From NCBI GenBank assembly GCA_934098295.1, contig CAKONV010000018.1:1-35242 (forward strand): a stretch of 35,242 nt of DNA, in the 5' to 3' direction. The stretch is from an uncultured Bacilli bacterium (GTDB lineage: Bacteria > Bacillota_I > Bacilli_A > ML615J-28 > CAG-313). This document shows positions 8,752-18,173 of this stretch, one piece after another. The notes under the pieces are model-generated. The model was not told where the DNA came from, did not search any database, and worked only from the letters and a program-made list of their open reading frames with translations. Positions within the stretch are counted from its first letter, which is position 1, and each line of letters starts with the position of its first letter. A program made the position numbers and the translations under genes.

Positions 8752-9276
8752 TTAATCCTTCAACAACCAATCTTTTCCTTTTAACGTTTCTGGTTCAAAT
8801 CTTGACAAATCATTGTAGTCTTGTTGTCTTAATGCTTCATATATAACAATAGCTGCTACATTACTTACATTTAAGGCCCTAATTTTATCTGTCATTGGTA
8901 ATCTAATACAATCATCCAAATGATCCCTTAGAATTCTTTTAGGTATACCTGTAGATTCTTTACCAATTATAAAATAGTATTCGCCATTTTTATCATTTAA
9001 AACAAGTTCATGGGGAGTTTTCATACCATACCTAGAAAAATAGTATTTTTTACCATTAGGATTTTTTGTTAAAAAATCTTCCCAATTTTCATACACTTCA
9101 TAATCAACATTATTAATATAATTAACTCCAGCTCTAACTAAATGATTATTATCTATTTCAAATCCTAAAGGTTTAATCAAATGCAATTTAGTATTTGTTC
9201 CCGCGCAAGTTCTCATAATATTTCCCGTATTTTGCGGAATTTCTGGTTCATACAATACAATATTATTTTTAGCCAT
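8752..9276 (-). CDS. trmL: tRNA (cytidine/uridine-34 2'-O) methyltransferase TrmL
   Basis: 174 aa. A compact SPOUT methyltransferase: NIVLYEPEIPQNTGNIMRTCAG at the start, LIKPLGF, then the knot region IIGKESTGIPKRIL and IRLPMTDKIRALNVSNVAAIVIYEALRQ. TrmL methylates the wobble ribose of certain tRNA-Leu species. It is a single gene with its own promoter, divergent from the MFS gene and preceded by a GAGGTGAAC ribosome site. Confidence 0.93.
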   Translation of the reverse strand: MAKNNIVLYEPEIPQNTGNIMRTCAGTNTKLHLIKPLGFEIDNNHLVRAGVNYINNVDYEVYENWEDFLTKNPNGKKYYFSRYGMKTPHELVLNDKNGEYYFIIGKESTGIPKRILRDHLDDCIRLPMTDKIRALNVSNVAAIVIYEALRQQDYNDLSRFEPETLKGKDWLLKD

Positions 9277-9296
9277 ATGTTCACCTCACAATAGAT

Positions 9297-9302
9297 ATTA
9301 TA
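9297..9302 (-). promoter_or_regulatory. Extended -10 promoter of trmL
   Basis: Minus strand GTGCTATAAT: a perfect -10 (9297-9302) with the TGn extension and a weak -35. The same GTGCTATAAT block occurs before degV, the gene at 26453 and the HNH-DUF4145 pair. Confidence 0.7.
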
Positions 9303-9391
9303 GCACTTTTAGAAATTTTTTATTATATAAAAGGTTTTTTTTATTATATTGTGATAAAATTAGAGTATAAAATATTATTTAGAGGAAAATT

Positions 9392-10726
9392 ATGCAAGAA
9401 AAAAAGTTAAAATTAAATTACAAAAGAACGTTTTATATGGGATTTGCCTTTTTCGCAATACTAATGCTATGGCAAATGTATAACTATTATTGTCCGTTAT
9501 TTTTGGAATCGATGCTAGGGGATTCAAAAGCTTATGTTATTGGATTAATCATGGCAGCTGATAACATTTTCGCTATTTTTATGCTACCATTATTTGGTTC
9601 TTTATCCGATAAAACACATACCAAATGGGGAAGACGTATGCCTTATATGGTTGTAGGTATGATTGCATCAGCCATTTGTTTTCCATTAATAGCTGTAATG
9701 TATTATGTTAATTCTTTAGTTGGATTAATTATAATGATGGGACTAATTTTAATCATTATGAATATTTACCGAAACCCAGCTGTTTCATTAATGCCTGATG
9801 TTACTCCAAAACCTCTTCGTAGCCAAGCTAATGGAATAATTAATCTTGTTGGTTATATTGGAGCTGTATTAGGCGGAGCCATTGCTATGATTATAAAATT
9901 ATTCTTTAATGAATTAGAAAAGCAAGGAATTGCTGCATTCATAGTCGCATCATTCTTCATGATTCTTGCCGTAATTATTTTAGTTTTACGAATTAATGAA
10001 CCAAAAATTGTTGAAGAAATGAAAGATGATATGTTAGAAGGCGAAAAGCTAAGTGAATCTTTTACAAACGAAACAGTTAGCACTCCTCTTACCAAACAAG
10101 ACAAGGTAAATACTATTATTCTTTTATTTTCTGTATTATTTTGGTTTATAAGTTTTAATGCTGTTGAATCTTTTTATAGTATATTTTGTAAAAACACTTT
10201 TACGGGAGATGGTCTTGATAAATTAGTTGGTACTATCGTAATGGCTGGACTTCCGCTTTCTTCAATCATAACATTTATGTGTACAATTAACTTACCTGTA
10301 AAGATTGGCCGTAAAAACACTGTGTTAATCGGCCTTGGATGCTTAATTTTAGGATTCTTTATTATTGTCTTGCAAGGTATTTTAAATAAATATATTGCCA
10401 TTGTATTTATAATTTCCATTGTCATTTGTGGTATTGGATGGGCTTTAATAAATGCTAATTCCTACCCAATGTTAGTTGAAGTTACTAATAAAGATAATGT
10501 TGGAAAATTTACTGGTTGGTATTACACTTTTTCGATGATTGCCCAAAGTATTACCCCAGTATTAGTAGGAGCTCTAATAACAATTCAAAATAAATATACC
10601 GTTCTATTTATTTATGCACTTGTTACTATGGCAATTGCTGCTATTATATTCTCATTTTTCAAAGAAAACCGCAAACATACTATAAAAGTAAAAAAGGGTA
10701 TGGAAAAGTTTGAGGATAATGATTAA
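9392..10726 (+). CDS. MFS transporter, SLC45/GPH-like sugar permease family
   Basis: 444 aa with about 12 hydrophobic segments. The loop between helices 2 and 3 carries an MFS signature, GSLSDKTHTKWGRRMPYMVVG, and helix 4-5 has RSQANGIINLVGYIGAVLGG, typical of the SLC45/sucrose-transporter branch. A cytoplasmic insert rich in Glu/Asp (about residues 205-235) separates the halves. The substrate is probably a sugar but cannot be read from sequence. AGAGGAAAATT precedes the ATG. It is a monocistronic gene, divergent from trmL and convergent with the U32 gene. Confidence 0.85.
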   Translation: MQEKKLKLNYKRTFYMGFAFFAILMLWQMYNYYCPLFLESMLGDSKAYVIGLIMAADNIFAIFMLPLFGSLSDKTHTKWGRRMPYMVVGMIASAICFPLIAVMYYVNSLVGLIIMMGLILIIMNIYRNPAVSLMPDVTPKPLRSQANGIINLVGYIGAVLGGAIAMIIKLFFNELEKQGIAAFIVASFFMILAVIILVLRINEPKIVEEMKDDMLEGEKLSESFTNETVSTPLTKQDKVNTIILLFSVLFWFISFNAVESFYSIFCKNTFTGDGLDKLVGTIVMAGLPLSSIITFMCTINLPVKIGRKNTVLIGLGCLILGFFIIVLQGILNKYIAIVFIISIVICGIGWALINANSYPMLVEVTNKDNVGKFTGWYYTFSMIAQSITPVLVGALITIQNKYTVLFIYALVTMAIAAIIFSFFKENRKHTIKVKKGMEKFEDND

Positions 10727-10738
10727 TAATCTATAAAA

Positions 10739-10797
10739 ATAAAATTAGTTATAAAACTAACTTCAAATTTGAAGAATTTTATAACTAATTTTTTTTA
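10739..10797. terminator. Bidirectional terminator between convergent genes
   Basis: AATTAGTTATAAAA, a loop of about 20 nt, TTTTATAACTAATT, with A and T tracts outside. It serves both the MFS gene (+) and the U32 gene (-). Confidence 0.9.
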
Positions 10798-13044
10798 TTC
10801 TATTTTATTATTAAAATGTCCTAAATAAGGATTTTTTACTAAATATTCATTATTATTTTTGATAGCATCAATAAATTGTTTTAAAATTGTTTCTACTTGC
10901 ATACTTGATTCATCAGTAAAAATCAAAAGAAATCTAGTAATTCCTATTTCTTTTAAATATTTAATATGGTTAATAAGGTTTAATTTATTTCTATCACTTA
11001 TTCTTAACATACATTGATTATTTTTTTCAAAAATTAAAGGAAAAACATCATTGTACTCATCAACTAATTTATAATTATGATTTTGACAGGCGCCACAATT
11101 TTTATTTGTGGCCTTTTTTATTTTACCTATTATACAATGTTTACTAACCATCACATCGCTAGCCCCATAAACAAGCATACCAATACTTAAATTGTGTTCT
11201 TTTATATTTAATTTTGATATTCTATCTTTATCTAATTCTAAAGACAAATACACTTGCTTTGCTCCTAATTCCTCTAAAAGTGTTAAACTTTCATTATTAA
11301 CAACATTGAAATATGGCGATAACACTTGGGATGGAGTTTTTAACTGTGATAAATTATGTATCATAATAGCATCAGAACAGTTTAATCTACCAGCATATTC
11401 TTCTTCTTTTTCATAAGCTATTACACCAAATTTTTGACATACATTCGTTTGTAGTTCATTACTCGTTACACATTCAATAACAATATCCTGTTTAATTTTT
11501 TGTTCACGAGTGTTTAATAAATAAGGAGCTGCATTGTGAGTGATATTTTCCCTAATTTTAAGAAGTTTTTCAATCAATTTTCTTCTTAAGGAATTTAATT
11601 CCTTTATAGGGACATATACATAATTTGATGTTTTAACTTCAATATTATTTATGATAAATGGTGTACTTGATAGTTTTGATAACTGATCTTTTATCCTTGC
11701 AACATTAATTTCTTGTTCACTTTGTTTAACAATATCCCCATAAACACTTAACTTTTCATTTACTAGTGTTTTAGCCGTAAGCATTAACTCTTTACCAACA
11801 TACGCATATAAAGTCATATTTATTGGGGTTTTAATGTTTTCCGTTCTTAATTTATTTTCTATTGAATTAGCTAAAGCATAATCGAAAGTTTTAGCAACTT
11901 CAATACCTTTCTTTACTTTATAATCACAATTAATATCAACAATATCACCAGAAACAGCACTTGTAACATTTTTATTATTTATTTTTAGACTTGTCAAAAA
12001 AATTCCTTTGTCAGTGCCATCGAGGATTCTTAATCCATCATGTAGATGAAGAGAATCATATAATTTTACTCGCAATTGTTTATTAAAACACTCAATAACC
12101 TTACCTATTTTTATACCTTGGTGATTAACATGAGTAATTGTAGTTAAATTACAATTATCATCTGATAAAATATATCCTTTTGTAAATCCTCTATTAAAAG
12201 TAACTTTTATATCATTTAATGTTTGAGAGTCAATATTAAAAGTTTTTTTAGTTAAATATTCATCGATAGCTTTTCGATAAGCTTTTGTAACCGTATAAAC
12301 ATATTCGCTTTTTTTCATTCTTCCTTCGATTTTAAAGGAAGTAATACCACAGTCAATTAATTTATTAATACTTTCTAAAGTCATTAAGTCTTTCATTGAA
12401 AGAAAGGCTTCATTACTAGTTATTTCAATATTATCTTCTAATATTCGATATTTTTTTCGACATGGTTGAGCACATTTACCACGATTACCACTTCTTGTTC
12501 CTATTGAAGAACTTAAATAACAATTTCCTGATAAAGAATAACATAAGGCTCCATGTACAAACACTTCTACTTCTAATCCCGTATCAACAATCTTTTTGAT
12601 TTCTTCTAAGTCTATTTCTCTTGCAACAACAACTCTTTCAACACCCATTTTTTTTAGATTATCAACAGCTTCACACGAAAAAATATTCATTTGTGTTGAT
12701 GCATGAACGATTAAATTAGGATGTTTAATTTTTATAAGTCTAATAACACCTAGATCTTGAACAATAACAGCATCAACTTTAATATTTTCCAAATATGATA
12801 AATATTCATCTAATTCTTTAAATTCATCATCAAATACAATTGTATTGACGGTTACATAAATCTTCACTAAATGGTTATGAGCATAAATTACCGCCTGATT
12901 TAATTCCTCTAATGAAAAATTAGAAGCAAAACTTCGAGCACCAAAAGCTCTTCCACTAATATAAACAGCGTTGCATCCACCTTGAATAGCTGCTATTAAA
13001 GATGCCATGTCGCCAGCAGGTGATAATAATTCTACTTTTTTCAT
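10795..13044 (-). CDS. Peptidase U32 family protein (RlhA/TrhP-like RNA hydroxylation type)
   Basis: 749 aa from the ATG at 13044, preceded by GAGG; an upstream ATG five codons earlier lacks this. The N-terminal U32 barrel includes KVELLSPAGDMASLIAAIQGGCNAVYISG, HASTQMNIF and a Cys cluster, CYSLSGNCYLSSSIGTRSG then GKCAQPCRKKY. Members of this family hydroxylate 23S rRNA (RlhA) or tRNA wobble uridine (TrhP) and depend on an Fe-S cluster. The long second half, with another late Cys pair (NKNCGACQNH), matches the extended DUF3656-type RlhA architecture more than short TrhP. Which RNA it modifies cannot be decided here. Confidence 0.88.
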   Translation of the reverse strand: MKKVELLSPAGDMASLIAAIQGGCNAVYISGRAFGARSFASNFSLEELNQAVIYAHNHLVKIYVTVNTIVFDDEFKELDEYLSYLENIKVDAVIVQDLGVIRLIKIKHPNLIVHASTQMNIFSCEAVDNLKKMGVERVVVAREIDLEEIKKIVDTGLEVEVFVHGALCYSLSGNCYLSSSIGTRSGNRGKCAQPCRKKYRILEDNIEITSNEAFLSMKDLMTLESINKLIDCGITSFKIEGRMKKSEYVYTVTKAYRKAIDEYLTKKTFNIDSQTLNDIKVTFNRGFTKGYILSDDNCNLTTITHVNHQGIKIGKVIECFNKQLRVKLYDSLHLHDGLRILDGTDKGIFLTSLKINNKNVTSAVSGDIVDINCDYKVKKGIEVAKTFDYALANSIENKLRTENIKTPINMTLYAYVGKELMLTAKTLVNEKLSVYGDIVKQSEQEINVARIKDQLSKLSSTPFIINNIEVKTSNYVYVPIKELNSLRRKLIEKLLKIRENITHNAAPYLLNTREQKIKQDIVIECVTSNELQTNVCQKFGVIAYEKEEEYAGRLNCSDAIMIHNLSQLKTPSQVLSPYFNVVNNESLTLLEELGAKQVYLSLELDKDRISKLNIKEHNLSIGMLVYGASDVMVSKHCIIGKIKKATNKNCGACQNHNYKLVDEYNDVFPLIFEKNNQCMLRISDRNKLNLINHIKYLKEIGITRFLLIFTDESSMQVETILKQFIDAIKNNNEYLVKNPYLGHFNNKIE

Positions 13045-13080
13045 CACTATATACCTCATATAAAAAGGCCAAGAATTGCC

Positions 13081-13983
13081 TTAAGAAGCATCTTGGTCTA
13101 AAGTTTTTTCATCATTTAAGCCTTCCTTCATGATATACAATATACCAATAGTACCAGGTCCACAATGAGAACATACAACACAACCAGCGTTAGTATGATA
13201 TACATTTTCGAATTTTTGATAAATACCATTCTTCTCAAACGCTGCATGAATTTCTTCATATGATTGTTCAGCACATGTAGAATCAGTTATAAAAACATTG
13301 TCTAAATCAACATTTGGTAAATCTTCTAAAAAGATATTGGTCATTGAAGCAACAGCTTTTTTCATTAAACCAACGGTTTTTTTACCAACTTTTAAAGTAC
13401 CATCACGAACTACAATCATCGGTTTAATTCTTAATACTGTACCAAATAATTTTGTAAGCGATGAACATCTACCACCTTTGAATAGATAATCAAAAGTTTT
13501 AATAACAAATTGAACCTTAACATGAGGAACAAGTTTATCGATTTCTTCTTTGATTTGAGGTGCTGACATTCCTTGATCTCTAAATTTGCAAGCTTTCAAT
13601 ACTAACAAGCCAATACCAGTTGATAAATTAGCACTATCAGATAAAAATATACGATTTTCAGGAAATTCTTCAACTGCAATTGTAGCATTTTGATATGTTG
13701 ATGATATTTTACTACCAATACCGGTATAAAAAATATCATAGCCTTCATCAATATACTTCTTAAAACATTCAATAAATTCAGCTGGAGTAGTTGCACTTGT
13801 TTTTGGCAAATATCCCTTTTCATCAACATGCTTATATAAATTTTCAGCATTTATTTCCAAACCATCTAAATATGATTCTTCATTAAAAACAACATGAAGA
13901 GGAATTACCTTAATATCATATTTGTCAATTATTTCCTTTGATAAATCTGATGTACTATCAGTTAAAATTATTACTTTATTCAT
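13081..13983 (-). CDS. DegV family fatty-acid-binding protein
   Basis: 300 aa. It opens with the DegV pattern VIILTDSTSDLSKEIIDKYDIKVIPLHVVFNEESYLDG, followed by KTSATTPAEF, YTGIGSKISSTYQNA, SANLSTGIGLLV and a C-terminal HCGPGTIGI. DegV/FakB proteins present bound fatty acids to the FakA kinase. The C-terminal VCSHCGPG stretch is common in the family. It has its own strong promoter, and the U32 gene lies 36 bp downstream, so the two may be co-transcribed. Confidence 0.93.
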   Translation of the reverse strand: MNKVIILTDSTSDLSKEIIDKYDIKVIPLHVVFNEESYLDGLEINAENLYKHVDEKGYLPKTSATTPAEFIECFKKYIDEGYDIFYTGIGSKISSTYQNATIAVEEFPENRIFLSDSANLSTGIGLLVLKACKFRDQGMSAPQIKEEIDKLVPHVKVQFVIKTFDYLFKGGRCSSLTKLFGTVLRIKPMIVVRDGTLKVGKKTVGLMKKAVASMTNIFLEDLPNVDLDNVFITDSTCAEQSYEEIHAAFEKNGIYQKFENVYHTNAGCVVCSHCGPGTIGILYIMKEGLNDEKTLDQDAS

Positions 13984-14013
13984 TATTTCACCTTTTTATT
14001 ATTAATATCAAAT

Positions 14014-14042
14014 ATTATAGCACTTTTTTTATCTTTTTTCAA
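14014..14042 (-). promoter_or_regulatory. Promoter of degV-family gene
   Basis: Minus strand TTGAAA (14037-14042), 17-bp spacer ending in GTGC, TATAAT (14014-14019). Near-consensus with extended -10. Confidence 0.8.
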
Positions 14043-14060
14043 ACATATTGTTTATGCTAA

Positions 14061-14780
14061 TTATTCTAGGCAATTAGTTGTAATATAATCAATTCCATAT
14101 TCAACTAATTTTTCTCCATCAAATTTATCATTAACTGTCCAAGCATTTACCTTAATATTGTTCTCATGTAACAAGGAAATAATTTCTTTAGTTAGTGAGT
14201 GATATTCAATATCAATATCAAATTTGTTTTTCCGACAATTTTCTAAAATTTCTTTAGAAAAAGCACTCACAAGCCATTGACAATTAATTTCTTTATAAAG
14301 TTGTCTAGCCAATAACAAATTAGTATCGTAAAAAGAAATAAAAATACAATTATCTAAATAGTTTTTATCTTTTACCATTTCAATAGTTTTAATTATATTT
14401 TCTTTTGTAAAAATTTCTTTAAACTCTATTATACATTTTTTATTATATCTTATACAACAATCCAAATAGTCAGAAAATAGGGGAATTTTTAAATAATCAT
14501 AATTGTTTTTGCATTCTATATCATATAAATTAATCCTATTTAAATCTTCATATAATGTATTTTCAACAATTTTGCTAATTCCTGATACTCTTTTTGTATC
14601 ACTATCATGAATTATGACCAATTTTCCATCAAGAGTTGGATGAATATCGCATTCTATTCCATAATAAGAATGATTGCCAGCTGCAATGAAAGAAGCCATC
14701 GTATTTTCTTTTTCAAAAGAACAAAGTCCACGATGGGCCACTAACAACGTATTACCTTTATTTATTTTAATTGTTTCCAT
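14061..14780 (-). CDS. Glycerophosphodiester phosphodiesterase
   Basis: 239 aa. The GDPD barrel motifs are clear: LVAHRGLCSFEKENTMASF, the metal-site block ECDIHPTLDGKLVIIHDSDTKRV, IIEFKE, and NAWTVNDKFDGEKLVEYGIDYITTN at the end. It hydrolyses glycerophosphodiesters to glycerol 3-phosphate and an alcohol. No signal peptide is seen, so it is likely cytoplasmic. It is the last gene of the trxA-led operon, 15 bp after luxS, with a GGAAG ribosome site. Confidence 0.92.
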   Translation of the reverse strand: METIKINKGNTLLVAHRGLCSFEKENTMASFIAAGNHSYYGIECDIHPTLDGKLVIIHDSDTKRVSGISKIVENTLYEDLNRINLYDIECKNNYDYLKIPLFSDYLDCCIRYNKKCIIEFKEIFTKENIIKTIEMVKDKNYLDNCIFISFYDTNLLLARQLYKEINCQWLVSAFSKEILENCRKNKFDIDIEYHSLTKEIISLLHENNIKVNAWTVNDKFDGEKLVEYGIDYITTNCLE

Positions 14781-14795
14781 TTCTTCTTCCTCATC

Positions 14796-15263
14796 TTATT
14801 TTTCATATAAAAATCTTTTATAATTGTTTAATTCATAAATATATTTCTTCACATAATATTTTGCCATAGGCAAATTTTGTTCTAAATAGTTTCCACATTC
14901 TTTTGATGTTGCCTTTGGTATTACTCCATTATATTCAACAATGTAATTTAACATGCTCTTTACATAAGGAAAAATATAATTGGAATCAACATCTCCAAAA
15001 GTTATTAGACAAAAACCAGTACGAGAACCAAGTGGTCCAAAATAAATAATTTGTTCCTTTATTAAACAATTTTTAAACCATTGAATACCTAAATGTTCAA
15101 TAGTATGAAGGGGAGCTAAATCGATAGCTGGTTCTATATTAGGTCTACAAAAGCGCAAATCAAAGATAGTAATTGTAACATCTTTGGATTTTTGTTTTTG
15201 AGAAACATACAGTCCCGGATATAATTTTTCGTGATTAATTTCAAAACTAGTTTGTTTTTCCAT
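14796..15263 (-). CDS. luxS: LuxS-like S-ribosylhomocysteinase with catalytic Cys replaced
   Basis: 155 aa, normal LuxS length. Metal ligands are all present: His53 and His57 in LHTIEHL and Cys123 in KECGNY; the acid Glu56 and Arg37 (FDLRFCRPN) are also kept. However, the residue equivalent to Bacillus Cys84 (usually MGCRTGF) is Ser80, in GPLGSRTGFCLIT; the codon is TCT, one base from TGT. Cys84 is the proton-transfer residue of the lyase reaction that yields homocysteine and DPD, the AI-2 precursor. This protein may be inactive, altered, or use Cys85 nearby. It lies 12 bp after the amidase gene. Confidence 0.85.
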   Translation of the reverse strand: MEKQTSFEINHEKLYPGLYVSQKQKSKDVTITIFDLRFCRPNIEPAIDLAPLHTIEHLGIQWFKNCLIKEQIIYFGPLGSRTGFCLITFGDVDSNYIFPYVKSMLNYIVEYNGVIPKATSKECGNYLEQNLPMAKYYVKKYIYELNNYKRFLYEK

Positions 15264-15275
15264 ATAAAATTCCTT

Positions 15276-16433
15276 TTAATTTAATTCATATTGACTACTT
15301 AAGTTCAAAATTTCTTCAATACCATTGATACTAATTTTTACTTGATACTCAATTTTTTTATTGTCCAATAAAGAAGTAAAAACACCATTATTAGAACCAA
15401 CGCTATCCATATATTCAAGTTTTCCATCATTACCTAGTAAATTCAAAATTTTATATTCTATTTTCACCATTCTTTGGAATTTATCATAATAATGATTATA
15501 TCGCATAGTTTCTGGGCATGGTTTACCACTAAAATAATGATGTGGTTTAACATCATCAACAGTTAAATTATTAGCAACTAAAAGATGAGCGCAAAGTTTT
15601 GCACAACGATGCCAAGTAAGAAGTAAATTAGACCCTTTATTAACCATTGTTTCTATACCAATACTATACAAATTTCCGCACCTATTAGCGATATACCCGA
15701 AGGATGCGTTGTAATAAGTAGGAGCCATGAAATAATTTCCATTTTCGCCAATAATCACTTTTAAGCCTTGATCATTAATCATATCTGTCGTAAGTATAAT
15801 ATTGCTTTTACCTTGAACAGCATCATTTGGTGCTTTTCTTTTTTGTAAGATGCCATCACTTGCATAAACAAGAATACCATCAGAATCATACTCATAACTA
15901 ATTTGAGGAACTTTAATATTAGATTTTACTCCATTAAGGGCATAATAACCATCGATAATTTCAACTACTGGTTTTTTTGTGCTAGCCTTTATTAAAGTAT
16001 CTACAAATGATAATTTAGTAACTAATCCATCACCAGCATGATAAGCAATCTCATCATCAGGAATTTGATGGTAAATGGCATCATCACCGCAACTATAATG
16101 CCAACTAGTACCACCACCGCCATTACTTACATATTTAGCATGAGCCAAAGCATCAGCTGTAGGTGCGGCACTAGCCGTATCATGAACACAAATATATAAT
16201 GTTTTATCTTTTTTTATTCCAGGTCTATTGTTATTACTAGATTCCGCATTTAATGGAGCAATCATTTCATTAACAACATGAGGTCCAAACCAATAATCAT
16301 TAACATCACCATACAAAGTGGTATAATAATCATATTGATATCCAAATGTCTTAACATCTTGAGGACATATTACATCTCTGTGTCCTTCAATTAATATTTT
16401 TTTTATCTCTTCAATTCTTTTACATTCATTCAT
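15276..16433 (-). CDS. N-acetylmuramoyl-L-alanine amidase family protein
   Basis: 385 aa from the ATG at 16433, which follows AAGGTAG; the frame also runs six codons upstream into the end of the DUF362 gene. An Amidase_2/PGRP-type zinc domain is visible: LYICVHDTASAAPTADALAHAKYV, TSWHYSCGDDAIYHQIPDDEIAYHAGDG, SIGIETMVNKGSN and VKPHHYFSGKPCPETMRYN. The N-terminal 80 residues and an insert in the middle are not recognised. No signal peptide is seen, unusual for a wall hydrolase; it might act in recycling or lysis. The last ~60 residues may form a small accessory domain. Confidence 0.82.
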   Translation of the reverse strand: MNECKRIEEIKKILIEGHRDVICPQDVKTFGYQYDYYTTLYGDVNDYWFGPHVVNEMIAPLNAESSNNNRPGIKKDKTLYICVHDTASAAPTADALAHAKYVSNGGGGTSWHYSCGDDAIYHQIPDDEIAYHAGDGLVTKLSFVDTLIKASTKKPVVEIIDGYYALNGVKSNIKVPQISYEYDSDGILVYASDGILQKRKAPNDAVQGKSNIILTTDMINDQGLKVIIGENGNYFMAPTYYNASFGYIANRCGNLYSIGIETMVNKGSNLLLTWHRCAKLCAHLLVANNLTVDDVKPHHYFSGKPCPETMRYNHYYDKFQRMVKIEYKILNLLGNDGKLEYMDSVGSNNGVFTSLLDNKKIEYQVKISINGIEEILNLSSQYELN

Positions 16434-16443
16434 AATATCTACC

Positions 16444-17328
16444 TTAATCAATTTTTATTAACTCATAATCCCTATTTCCTAAGCCAATCTCCAAAGCTGC
16501 TTCTAGGGTATGAATACCATGTCGAGAGTTAACACGTTCTAAGAAATGTTCTTTTCCTCTAGCTGTAGAATTAGTAACAATATCAATACATGCTTGATCT
16601 ATTGCGACTGGATCCGTTGAGGCTAAAATACCCATATCAGGAATGCAGGGATCCTCCGCAACGGCACAACAATCACAATCAACAGACATATTAGCCATTA
16701 CATTAATATAAACAATGTTACCTTTAAACAAATCTACTACAGAACTTGCAGCATCAGCCATAGCCTCTAAGAAAGTATCCTGTTTTGCACACTTTGACCA
16801 AACATCATTTTGTGATAAAGTAACACCAGCAGAATGAATATAACATTTACCAACAGATGATGCACAACCAATAGATAATTGTTTGATCGCACCACCAAAG
16901 CCACCCATTGGATGTCCTTTAAAATGTGATAAAACAAGCATTGAATCATAATTAGCAATATCTTTTCCTAAATAGTTCTTCTTTAATACCTTTCCATTTG
17001 GTATTTCTACCTCTAAATCAGGCTTGGAAGCATCCATAATATCAACATTAAAATATTTTGACCATTCATGTTCTTTCATAAGTTCTAAATGTTTTTTAGT
17101 TTCGTTACGAGCACCACCATAAGCAGTATTGCATTCGACAACAGTTCCACCTACTTTTCGAACAATTGGTTCAAAAAATTGAGGTCTTAAGTAATTTTGG
17201 TTACCTTTTTCACCAGAATGAAGTTTAACGGCAACTTTACCATTTAACTTAACGCCTAATTTATCATAAATTTTAACAATATTTTCTTTGTCAACTTTAT
17301 TAATAAAATAAACAATAGACTTACTCAT
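16444..17328 (-). CDS. DUF362 domain protein
   Basis: 294 aa. DUF362 features: GKVAVKLHSGEKGNQNYLRP, VVECNTAYGGAR, LVLSHFKGHPMGGFGGAIKQLSIGCAS, and a Cys group VDCDCCAVAEDPCIPDMGILAS before DPVAIDQACIDIV. Some DUF362 proteins carry ferredoxin domains; here only the core is present. The function is not established; a redox or metal role fits its place after a thioredoxin reductase-like gene, with which it overlaps by 8 bp. Confidence 0.85.
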   Translation of the reverse strand: MSKSIVYFINKVDKENIVKIYDKLGVKLNGKVAVKLHSGEKGNQNYLRPQFFEPIVRKVGGTVVECNTAYGGARNETKKHLELMKEHEWSKYFNVDIMDASKPDLEVEIPNGKVLKKNYLGKDIANYDSMLVLSHFKGHPMGGFGGAIKQLSIGCASSVGKCYIHSAGVTLSQNDVWSKCAKQDTFLEAMADAASSVVDLFKGNIVYINVMANMSVDCDCCAVAEDPCIPDMGILASTDPVAIDQACIDIVTNSTARGKEHFLERVNSRHGIHTLEAALEIGLGNRDYELIKID

Positions 17329-18172
17329 TTTTCTCTCCTTTTAAATATTTTATAATTGCTAAACTAGCACAAGCACCATCTGAGGCGGCTTTCACAATTT
17401 GATTCAATCCTCCAATAGCATCTCCTCCAGCAAAAATACCAGGAACGTTAGTTTGATAATTATTTACTATTATGTTATCTTTTTCATCGCATAATAAACC
17501 TAAATGTTTTGCAAAAGACACTGATCCAGCACTGCCTAAAGCGACAAATAAACCATCAATTGGATAGAACCCACTTTCTGTATTTACACCAGAAATCTTT
17601 TTTTCTCCTACAATATTTAAAACCTTATCCTTTACTATTTTTAAATCAGTTACATCACAATCATTTCCATTAGTAAAAATCGTAATATTTGGGGTAAAAC
17701 GGCGTAAGCTTTCAAGTTCTTTTTTCATATAATCGCCACTTCCCAAAATGCCAATATTTTTGTTACGATAAATAAATCCATCACAAATAGCACAATAAGA
17801 AACGCCTCTACCATCAAATTCTTTTAAATTAATTTTATCTAACGAAATTTTTTCTTTACCAGGGGCAAGAAATACCGTTTTTGACAAATAATTATTATTG
17901 TTAGTCTCAACTTTAAAACCATCTTGGATATTTATTGCAACTACTTCTTCACTTACAACGTTGACTCCAAAAGATGACGCTTGTTCAACGCCTTTTCTCA
18001 ATAAATCTTTTCCTAATATGTGCTCATATCCATAATAATTATCGATATAATGATTAGCCTCTAAAGCTCCAAAATCTTTTCCAATTACTAATACTTTATA
18101 TTTAGCTCTTGCTAAATAAATAGCACAAGAAATACCAGCAGGTCCTTTCCCTATAATAATACAATCAAACAT
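17321..18172 (-). CDS. Thioredoxin reductase-like FAD-dependent oxidoreductase
   Basis: 283 aa from the ATG at 18172, just after the trxA stop. FAD motif IIGKGPAGISCAIYLARA, redox pair CAICDG, and C-terminal FAGGDAIGGLNQIVKAASDGACASLAI match TrxB. The NADPH-binding loop is unusual: GILGSGDYMKKEL instead of the usual GGGDSA pattern, so the electron donor may not be NADPH. It is also short for TrxB (about 305-320 aa). Pairing with thioredoxin in one operon supports a thioredoxin-reducing role, but a ferredoxin- or NADH-linked variant is possible. Confidence 0.85.
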   Translation of the reverse strand: MFDCIIIGKGPAGISCAIYLARAKYKVLVIGKDFGALEANHYIDNYYGYEHILGKDLLRKGVEQASSFGVNVVSEEVVAINIQDGFKVETNNNNYLSKTVFLAPGKEKISLDKINLKEFDGRGVSYCAICDGFIYRNKNIGILGSGDYMKKELESLRRFTPNITIFTNGNDCDVTDLKIVKDKVLNIVGEKKISGVNTESGFYPIDGLFVALGSAGSVSFAKHLGLLCDEKDNIIVNNYQTNVPGIFAGGDAIGGLNQIVKAASDGACASLAIIKYLKGEKNE

Positions 18173-18173
18173 T

